Source of the DNA: Flavobacteriales bacterium
GTDB taxonomy: Bacteria; Bacteroidota; Bacteroidia; Flavobacteriales_F; PHOS-HE28
Direction of reading: 5' to 3'
Length of the DNA stretch: 64,000 nt
NCBI GenBank assembly: GCA_016715895.1
Contig: JADJXH010000004.1
Span: 2,170,001 to 2,234,000 of the forward strand
Made by a program: the position numbers and the translations under genes. Below are positions 58,863 through 64,000 of the stretch, piece after piece; the stretch's first letter is position 1; each line of letters begins with the position of its first letter. The notes under the pieces were generated by a model. The model had not been told where the DNA came from, searched no databases, and saw only the letters and a program-made list of their open reading frames with translations.

Positions 58863-59321
58863 CTACCTAGCCTGTCGTTGCTTCAGCTCAAGATCATCGC
58901 ACCATCCGTCCGCGTTGGCGTCTAGATAGACGAATACACTGTCCGCAGTGTATCTCACCCACTCGTCGAAATACCCGTTTTGTCCAAAATCCTCAAACCG
59001 GGCCACCAATCGATCGCTTGGGTCGAAAGCATACTGGACTTCGAAGATGCCATTGAAGTCCTCATCTACCTGCACGTAAGCGGCTTTGTCATTTGTCGCG
59101 TAGGTGATCACTGAATCGTCCTCAAGGTCACGGTTCCTGTCATATCCAACATCCAAGAGCCTGCGGTCAGCTTTGAGACGACGAATGGTGATATCTCGGG
59201 GTAGGTCATGTTCCCACAGAACTTTACTGCCAGTCCACCTGGTGTTCTTCCGGTATTGAGCGTAACCGAAGATCAGGCTTGAGACCAGAGCGATGCCCAG
59301 CACAATGATCGCCTTGCGCAT
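58863..59321 (-). CDS. Small anchored or secreted protein with EF-hand-like Asp motifs
   Basis: 152 residues. An N-terminal hydrophobic segment (AIIVLGIALVSSLIFGYAQY) is a signal anchor or signal peptide. The rest has repeated D-x-D/N-x-D/N-G loops: DRNRDLEDDSVITYA, DEDFNGIFEVQYA, DFGQNGYFDEWV and DANADGWCDDLE. These resemble calcium-binding loops but could also be simple beta-hairpin repeats. GC is lower than in the flanking genes. A TAGATTCG box lies just before the start on its strand. Confidence 0.7.
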   Translation of the reverse strand: MRKAIIVLGIALVSSLIFGYAQYRKNTRWTGSKVLWEHDLPRDITIRRLKADRRLLDVGYDRNRDLEDDSVITYATNDKAAYVQVDEDFNGIFEVQYAFDPSDRLVARFEDFGQNGYFDEWVRYTADSVFVYLDANADGWCDDLELKQRQAR

Positions 59322-59382
59322 AGGCGAATCTACTTGTACCGAGCCTTGGCGCGAGCCACACTATTCGAACTTCGCCTCCCAC

Positions 59383-59730
59383 ATGGATCATCCGCGCCTG
59401 CTTTCCATTTCCACCGTTCAGTACGACCTTCCTCCGGATCGGATCGCCCAGCATCCGCCGGCCGATCGGGGAAGCTCACGGCTGCTGGTGTACCGCGAGG
59501 GTGCGATCGAGGACCGGCGGTTCGCCGAGCTGCACGATCTGCTGCCATCGCGCGTACTTCTGGTGATGAACGATACCCGCGTGCTGAACGCGCGGCTGCA
59601 TTTCCAGAAGGACACCGGCGCTCGCATCGAGGTGTTCTGTCTGGAGCCCGCCGACGGCGGTCCCTTGCAGCAGGCCTTTCAGCGCACCGGCGAGGTGGAA
59701 TGGCGCTGTGCGGACGGCCTGCGGATGTAA
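59383..59730 (+). pseudogene. Truncated 5' duplicate of queA
   Basis: 115 codons that match the first 110 codons of the complete queA gene at 61030-62262 (offset 1,647 bases). A block of 120 bases (59414-59533) is identical in both; downstream, about 13 substitutions occur in 178 bases. The match ends sharply at 59711/61358, after which the frame reads DGLRM and stops. The stop codon lies inside a 17-bp hairpin. QueA needs its whole length, so this fragment is not expected to be active. Confidence 0.92.
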
Positions 59731-59771
59731 AGCCTATGTTAACTCCGGTAACATGGAGTTAACATAGGCTT
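59730..59771. terminator. 17-bp perfect hairpin at the queA duplication breakpoint
   Basis: AAGCCTATGTTAACTCC (59730-59746) pairs with its exact complement (59755-59771) across an 8-base loop. A TTAATTC follows but no long T-run. It could terminate the transcript of the truncated queA copy, or be an operator for the porin gene starting 31 bases later. Its AT-rich stem is unlike typical terminators in this window. Confidence 0.55.
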
Positions 59772-59802
59772 AATTCTTTCGCAGCTTTGCGATAACCCGC
59801 CC

Positions 59803-61002
59803 ATGCGCGCATCACTGCTCCTCATTGGCCTTCTGGTCCTGGTCGTCAGCACGTGGGCCCAGCGTCCGGGCGAAGGTCTATCGGCTCGGTTCGACAAGGG
59901 CAGAGGTGTGGTCATCCAGCGGGATAGTCTGTTCAGGATGACGGTCCGCTTTCGAATGCAGAACCGGTTCGCCATGTTGAGCGAGAGCGGTGATGACCTG
60001 TCCATCGGAAGCAGTGACATCCGGATCCGCCGCATGCGGCTGCGCTTCGATGGTTCCGTGCTCAGCTCCAAGATCCAGTACAAAGTGCAGTTGGGCTTCA
60101 GCAAAGCGGACCTGGACCTGGTGGATGGCACGGTGGCGCAGCCCATCCGCGATGCGGTCGCCACCTATGCGCCGGACGGACATTGGAGCTTCACGATCGG
60201 TCAGACCAAGCTGCCCGGCAACCGCCAGCGCGTGGTGTCCTCCGGGGCGCTGCAGCTTCCGGACCGCTCCATCGTGAACGCCGCATTCACCTTGGACCGC
60301 GATTTCGGGGTCTTCGCCACCTGGCAGGCCCCTATCAAGGCGCATGAGCTCGCTGTGAAGGTGGCGCTCACCAGCGGAGAAGGGCGCAATGCCTCACCCG
60401 GGGACGAAGGCCTTTGCTACACGGGACGCATGGAATGGCTTCCGTTCGGGGCGTTCACCGATGAAGGTGATTTCTTCGAGGGGGACCTGGCGCGGGAGTC
60501 CAGGGTAAAGGTCTCTGTGGCGGCGGGCTATTCCGCGAACATCAACGCGCGCCGAAGCGGTGGACAGCTCGGTACGTTCCTTCCGGACGATCAAGAGCGC
60601 ACCTTGAACACCTTCATCGCCGACGCCCTGTTGAAGTACCGCGGACTTGCGGTGAGCACCGAGTTCTGCCACCGGGACGTGGCGGGCGCACCCGTGGTGA
60701 TGGCAGCCGATGGTGGGTCCGTCATCGCCTTGGAGGGCTGGGGTTGGAACACCCAGGTGAGCAAGCTGCTTGGCGCCCGGAACGAGGTGGTCGGGCGCTA
60801 TGCGATGGTGGTGCCGTCCGACGCCCTGCAAGGCTTCACGACCCGGAGCGAGGAGGGCTGGCTGGGCTATACACGCTACATCAACCACCACCGGGTGAAG
60901 CTGCAGAGCGCGGTCAGTTATGCATGGGCCGGCGGCCGGGCCGCCTTCGATGCACCCGGGGCGCGCTGGGGCCTTTGGTTGCAGATGGAGCTGGGCATCT
61001 GA
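59803..61002 (+). CDS. Outer-membrane porin (phosphate-selective porin O/P-like)
   Basis: 399 residues from ATG 59803, with a signal peptide ending in STWAQ. The body reads as a beta-barrel with alternating strands (DSLFRMTVRFRMQNRF, IRIRRMRLRFDGSVLSSKIQ, YKVQLGFSKADLDLVDGTVA, WSFTIGQTKLPGNRQRVVSS). This is the OprO/OprP family pattern. The protein ends in an aromatic-rich strand (WGLWLQMELGI) suited to barrel insertion. Specificity for phosphate is not certain. The gene lies between the two copies of queA. Confidence 0.88.
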   Translation: MRASLLLIGLLVLVVSTWAQRPGEGLSARFDKGRGVVIQRDSLFRMTVRFRMQNRFAMLSESGDDLSIGSSDIRIRRMRLRFDGSVLSSKIQYKVQLGFSKADLDLVDGTVAQPIRDAVATYAPDGHWSFTIGQTKLPGNRQRVVSSGALQLPDRSIVNAAFTLDRDFGVFATWQAPIKAHELAVKVALTSGEGRNASPGDEGLCYTGRMEWLPFGAFTDEGDFFEGDLARESRVKVSVAAGYSANINARRSGGQLGTFLPDDQERTLNTFIADALLKYRGLAVSTEFCHRDVAGAPVVMAADGGSVIALEGWGWNTQVSKLLGARNEVVGRYAMVVPSDALQGFTTRSEEGWLGYTRYINHHRVKLQSAVSYAWAGGRAAFDAPGARWGLWLQMELGI

Positions 61003-61029
61003 TCATCGCCCGTACCGATCTTCGCGGTC

Positions 61030-62262
61030 ATGCCGCATCCCCGTGATCTGTCCGTCTCCGCCGTTCAGTACGACCTTCCTCCGGATCGGATCGCCCAGCA
61101 TCCGCCGGCCGATCGGGGAAGCTCACGGCTGCTGGTGTACCGCGAGGGTGCGATCGAGGACCGGCGGTTCGCCGAGCTGCCCGATCTGCTGCCGTCGGGC
61201 GCACTTCTGGTGATGAACGATACCCGCGTGGTGAACGCGCGGCTGCACTTCCACAAGGATACCGGCGCCCGCATCGAGGTGTTCTGTCTGGAGCCCGCCG
61301 ACGGCGGTCCCGCGGAGCAGGCCTTTCAGCGCACCGGCGAGGTGGAGTGGCGCTGTGCCTTGGGCAACGCGAAGCGATGGAAGCAGGGCCCCTTGGGTCA
61401 GGTGTTCCGCTCGGCGCAGGGTGACGTGCAGCTCTTCGCCGAACGGCTGCCCGACGATGGCAGTGGGCCGCGCGTACGGTTCAACTGGCTGCCCGACGGA
61501 CTGTGCTTCGCCGACGTGCTCGCGCGCGCCGGCAAGGTCCCTCTGCCGCCGTACATGCACCGGGAGGCCGAGGACGAGGACCAGGAACGGTACCAGACGG
61601 TCTTCGCCCGTGCCGAGGGATCGGTGGCGGCACCCACGGCCGGCCTGCACTTCACGCCGGCGCTGCTGGAGGCCCTCGTCGCGAATGGCGTACAGCGCGC
61701 CCACGTCACCCTGCATGTGGGCGCGGGCACCTTCCAGCCGGTTCACGCCGGGACCATGGCCGGCCATGCCATGCACCGGGAACGCATCCTGGTGTCGCGG
61801 GAGGTGGTGCAGCAGTTGCACGACAGCGTGGGGGTGCGGCCCATCGTGGTCACCGGCACCACCACCATGCGGACGCTGGAGAGCCTGTACTGGCACGGCG
61901 CCCGGATCCTACGCGGCTCCGATCCGGAGGAGATGCAGGTTCACCAGTGGGAGCCGTATGAGTTCCCGCTGGCGGATCATCCGGGCGTACGCGAGGCCTT
62001 GGGCGCCGTGCTGCGCTGGATGGACGGCCGTGAGCTGGATCAGGTCAACGGTAGCACGGCCTTGCTCATCGCGCCCGGCTACCGCGTGCGGCTGGCCGAT
62101 GCGCTGATCACGAACTTCCACCAGCCCGGCAGCACCCTGCTGCTGCTGGTCGCGGCCTGCGTGGGGGAGGACTGGCGCCGGATCTACGATCATGCGCTGG
62201 CCGGGGGCTACCGCTTCCTGAGCTACGGGGACGCCTCGCTGCTGTGGGTGCGGCGACCGTGA
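61030..62262 (+). CDS. queA: S-adenosylmethionine:tRNA ribosyltransferase-isomerase QueA
   Basis: 410 residues, somewhat longer than the E. coli enzyme. Family signatures are intact: DLPPDRIAQHPPADRGSSRL, LLVMNDTRVVNARLHF, VAAPTAGLHFTPALL and VTLHVGAGTFQPV; later, ALLIAPGYRVRLADALITNF. QueA adds the ring precursor of queuosine to tRNA bases at position 34, using S-adenosylmethionine. Its 5' third is duplicated upstream (59383-59730). The gene follows the porin by 27 bases. Confidence 0.96.
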   Translation: MPHPRDLSVSAVQYDLPPDRIAQHPPADRGSSRLLVYREGAIEDRRFAELPDLLPSGALLVMNDTRVVNARLHFHKDTGARIEVFCLEPADGGPAEQAFQRTGEVEWRCALGNAKRWKQGPLGQVFRSAQGDVQLFAERLPDDGSGPRVRFNWLPDGLCFADVLARAGKVPLPPYMHREAEDEDQERYQTVFARAEGSVAAPTAGLHFTPALLEALVANGVQRAHVTLHVGAGTFQPVHAGTMAGHAMHRERILVSREVVQQLHDSVGVRPIVVTGTTTMRTLESLYWHGARILRGSDPEEMQVHQWEPYEFPLADHPGVREALGAVLRWMDGRELDQVNGSTALLIAPGYRVRLADALITNFHQPGSTLLLLVAACVGEDWRRIYDHALAGGYRFLSYGDASLLWVRRP

Positions 62263-62270
62263 ACGGGAAA

Positions 62271-62291
62271 GCCCCGCCGTGATGGCGGGGC
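62271..62291. terminator. Bidirectional intrinsic terminator between convergent genes
   Basis: GCCCCGCC (62271-62278) pairs with GGCGGGGC (62284-62291) across a five-base loop. The hairpin is flanked by AAA on the left and CTT on the right. It lies 9 bases after the queA stop and 41 bases after the end of the lipoprotein gene on the other strand, so it can serve both. Confidence 0.75.
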
Positions 62292-62331
62292 CTTCCTACC
62301 GGGGTCATAGCCCCGGTGCGATGCTTCAGGC

Positions 62332-63666
62332 TTAGAGGGGAAGCGTCCAGCCGGCCGTCCAATCGTCGCCCGCCGGGACCGCGCCCTTGAACGTGGCCGG
62401 GGAGAACCAGCTGTCGAGCGTGGTGGGGTCCACGGCATTGGCGTTCTCGGTGCCCACGTAGCCGGTGAGCACGCCCGGGTCGGTGGCGGAGTTGGTGGCG
62501 TCGTTGGCGAAGGGATCGCAGCCGTTCCAGTTGGTGGCGAAGCCGTAGGCGGTGCTGTTGCGGCAGATCAGCAGGCCCTGGTCCATCCAGGTGCTGGAGC
62601 TGTCGCTGACGCGGATGCCGCTGCCGGCACCGGCGCCGGCCACCAGGCCGTTGTACAGGCTGCCGCGGGTGCCGTGGCGCAGGCGGACGGCCTCGCTGGC
62701 GGTGCCGTCATCGGCGGCCACGATGGTGAAGTTGCTCACGATGGGGTTCGAGAAGGGCTGCACCATGAAGTCGGTCTCCCAGTTGTCGCACTCGAAACCG
62801 CGATCGCAGCTGGCGGCGTCCTGGTGCACGGCCCAGAACTGGCCCTTGCCGCGCCAGCCATGGCTCCAGTCGAAGCTGTCGTCGCTGTTGCCTGTGCTCA
62901 GCGCCCACTTCAGGGTGGCGGTGCCGCCGAAGAACTCGAAGCCGTCATCGCTGCCCTTGTAGGCCTGCAGGTGCTCCAGCACCGTGCCACTGCCCACACC
63001 GTTGAAGGAGAAGCCGTTCAGTTCATTGTCCGTGCCGAGGATCTTGCCGGCGTACTCCACGCGCACGTACTTCATCACGCCGCTGTTGTCGCTGTCGTCG
63101 CTGCCGCCATAGGTGCCCGAGCCACCCTCGCCCTCGGCGGTGCAGCCGCCGCCGCCGCAGATGTTGATCTGCGCGTAGCCATTGAGGATGATGCCGCCCC
63201 ATGCGCCCGGGGCCGCGCCGCCGGTGATGGTCTTGATCGTGGTGAACACGATGGGGGCCGAGGGGCTGCCCACCGCGTTGATGCGCCCGCCGCGTTGCAC
63301 GCTCAGGAAGGGTGTGGTGCCGTCGTCGGCCGCGTAGATCATCGTGCCGGCATCGATCGTGAGCACCGCGCCGGTGTTGACGAAGACGCCTCCGCTCAGC
63401 AGCCAGCGCTTGTCCGAGCCCAGCGTGCGGCTGCTGCTTACGGTGCCGCTGAGGATGTGGTAGGTCTGTCCGTTGATCACCGTGGTGGGGTCCGTGGTGG
63501 TATAGACGCAGGTGCCATCATCGTTGTCCGCATCGGGATCGTAGTTCACGGCGCTGGGGTCTGTGCACCCTTCCTTCTTCTTGCAGGAGGTGAGCGGTGC
63601 CACGGCGATGCCGACCACGGCGAGCGTGGTGAGGAGGCGGCTGGTGAGGGAGGCGTTGATCTTCAT
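62332..63666 (-). CDS. Beta-helix lipoprotein with GCTDP calcium-type motif
   Basis: 444 residues from ATG 63666. A lipobox APLTSC (Cys28) is followed by KKKEGCTDPSAVNYDPDADN, the thrombospondin-type-3-like motif frequent in Bacteroidota. The rest is beta-helix sequence (GGVFVNTGAVLTIDAGTMIY, GGRINAVGSPSAPIVFTTIK, VMKYVRVEYAGKILGTDNEL, NGFSFNGVGSGTVLEHLQAY). Proteins of this type are usually found beside TonB-dependent receptors, as here, and probably sit on the cell surface as the receptor's partner. Ligand unknown. Confidence 0.85.
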   Translation of the reverse strand: MKINASLTSRLLTTLAVVGIAVAPLTSCKKKEGCTDPSAVNYDPDADNDDGTCVYTTTDPTTVINGQTYHILSGTVSSSRTLGSDKRWLLSGGVFVNTGAVLTIDAGTMIYAADDGTTPFLSVQRGGRINAVGSPSAPIVFTTIKTITGGAAPGAWGGIILNGYAQINICGGGGCTAEGEGGSGTYGGSDDSDNSGVMKYVRVEYAGKILGTDNELNGFSFNGVGSGTVLEHLQAYKGSDDGFEFFGGTATLKWALSTGNSDDSFDWSHGWRGKGQFWAVHQDAASCDRGFECDNWETDFMVQPFSNPIVSNFTIVAADDGTASEAVRLRHGTRGSLYNGLVAGAGAGSGIRVSDSSSTWMDQGLLICRNSTAYGFATNWNGCDPFANDATNSATDPGVLTGYVGTENANAVDPTTLDSWFSPATFKGAVPAGDDWTAGWTLPL

Positions 63667-63772
63667 GGTCTGTGTTGATGGCGCAAAGCTCCAGCCGCAT
63701 CATGAGGCCGATGTGTGCCGAGCGTTATCCTTTCCTTAATCATCGCCGGCATCGCCCGCACATCCGCTTAAC

Positions 63773-63814
63773 ATGAGCGGCGCGCCGGACCACCCGGTCC
63801 GGCGCGCCGCTCAT
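63773..63814. terminator. 19-bp perfect GC-rich hairpin after the TonB receptor gene
   Basis: ATGAGCGGCGCGCCGGACC (63773-63791) and its exact complement (63796-63814) flank a 4-base loop ACCC. It lies 8 bases after the stop of the TonB-dependent receptor gene on the minus strand. No T-run follows, but the strength and position fit a terminator, or an mRNA-stabilising hairpin between receptor and lipoprotein genes. Confidence 0.65.
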
Positions 63815-63822
63815 CTTCGTCC

Positions 63823-64000
63823 TTACAGGATGCGGAAGCCGATGCCGGCGGAGATACCGACGCCGGTGCGGTACTCGCTCACGAGCGAGGTACCGTTGGG
63901 CGTTTCCTGCTGCACCCGCACCGGGGCGTCGAGCAGGTTGCGCAGGTTGAGGTTCACCTGCCAGCGGCGGCCGATGTCGCCGCGCAGGATGAAGTTCAGG
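63823..64000 (-). CDS. TonB-dependent receptor, C-terminal end (5' part beyond window)
   Basis: 58 codons are seen on the minus strand, from the window edge to the TAA at 63823. They read LNFILRGDIGRRWQVNLNLR, NLLDAPVRVQQETPNG, then TGVGISAGIGFRIL. NLLD after a strand of alternating residues, and a terminal strand ending in GFRIL, are typical of the last strands of the TonB-dependent outer-membrane barrel. The lipoprotein gene downstream would be its partner. This call rests on a short piece. Confidence 0.7.
   Translation of the reverse strand, partial: LNFILRGDIGRRWQVNLNLRNLLDAPVRVQQETPNGTSLVSEYRTGVGISAGIGFRIL

Noticed and set aside
59383..59730. A functional short QueA-like protein
   Set aside because: It lacks two thirds of the enzyme, including the VAAPTAGLHF and GAGTFQPV motifs.
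1..64000. tRNA or rRNA genes
   Set aside because: I looked through the intergenic stretches for the conserved tRNA T-loop and rRNA motifs and saw none; a covariance-model search would be decisive.

Overview
The window reads as a chromosomal stretch of a high-GC member of the Bacteroidota. The support is several secreted proteins ending in type IX secretion (T9SS) sorting domains, Bacteroidota-style promoter boxes (TAnnTTTG) before many genes, and Bacteroidota-typical families: LemA/DUF2207, DUF4468, a GCTDP-type beta-helix lipoprotein next to a TonB-dependent receptor, prolyl oligopeptidase lipoprotein and GlmU-like protein. A high-GC Flavobacteriales lineage is my best guess, but no rRNA or tRNA gene is present to confirm it.

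Layout. 1-12.7 kb: T9SS cargo proteins, a lemA-DUF2207 pair, two unknown genes, a RelE/ParE toxin-antitoxin pair with a frameshifted toxin, a propeller lipoprotein and a TraB-like DUF5694 lipoprotein. 12.9-14.3 kb: an IS256-family element with terminal inverted repeats, flanking direct repeats and a one-base frameshift in its transposase. 14.3-23.1 kb: an accessory region. It has two decayed copies of the tail of an Mrr-type nuclease gene, a 44-bp-period array of palindromes, a 93-bp tandem repeat, then a nucleotidyltransferase, an intact Mrr nuclease, a lower-GC divergent cluster (three small genes facing a phospholipase-D-type nuclease with a winged-helix tail), a glycosyltransferase and a CoiA-like zinc-ribbon nuclease. 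23.3-31.4 kb: paaZ, a second toxin-antitoxin pair, a MarR-controlled small-membrane-protein/pirin unit, an ABC exporter whose permease has an in-frame stop, and a DUF389 protein. 31.4-38.1 kb: three overlapping secreted genes sharing one C-terminal Asp-rich module, plus a beta-helix T9SS protein. 38.2-52.8 kb: MgtC-type transporter, Crp-type regulator with an FAD monooxygenase and ECF sigma factor, prolyl oligopeptidase, histidine kinases and response regulators, NYN-RNase, Kef-type antiporter and paaY. 52.9-64 kb: phosphate transport pair, GlmU-like protein, lon, a porin sandwiched between a truncated and a complete copy of queA, and the end of a TonB receptor locus.

Candidate system. The best place to look for something undescribed is 16.7-23.1 kb, and within it the divergent unit at 18.5-20.8 kb. 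A compact promoter region separates a PLD nuclease/winged-helix protein from an operon of a small helical protein, a putative PD-(D/E)xK protein and an unknown protein. Four nuclease-like proteins in 6.4 kb, lower GC and nearby nuclease remnants look like a defence island, but the defence role is inference. No coordinates here rest on database searches; all family calls are from reading the translated sequence.
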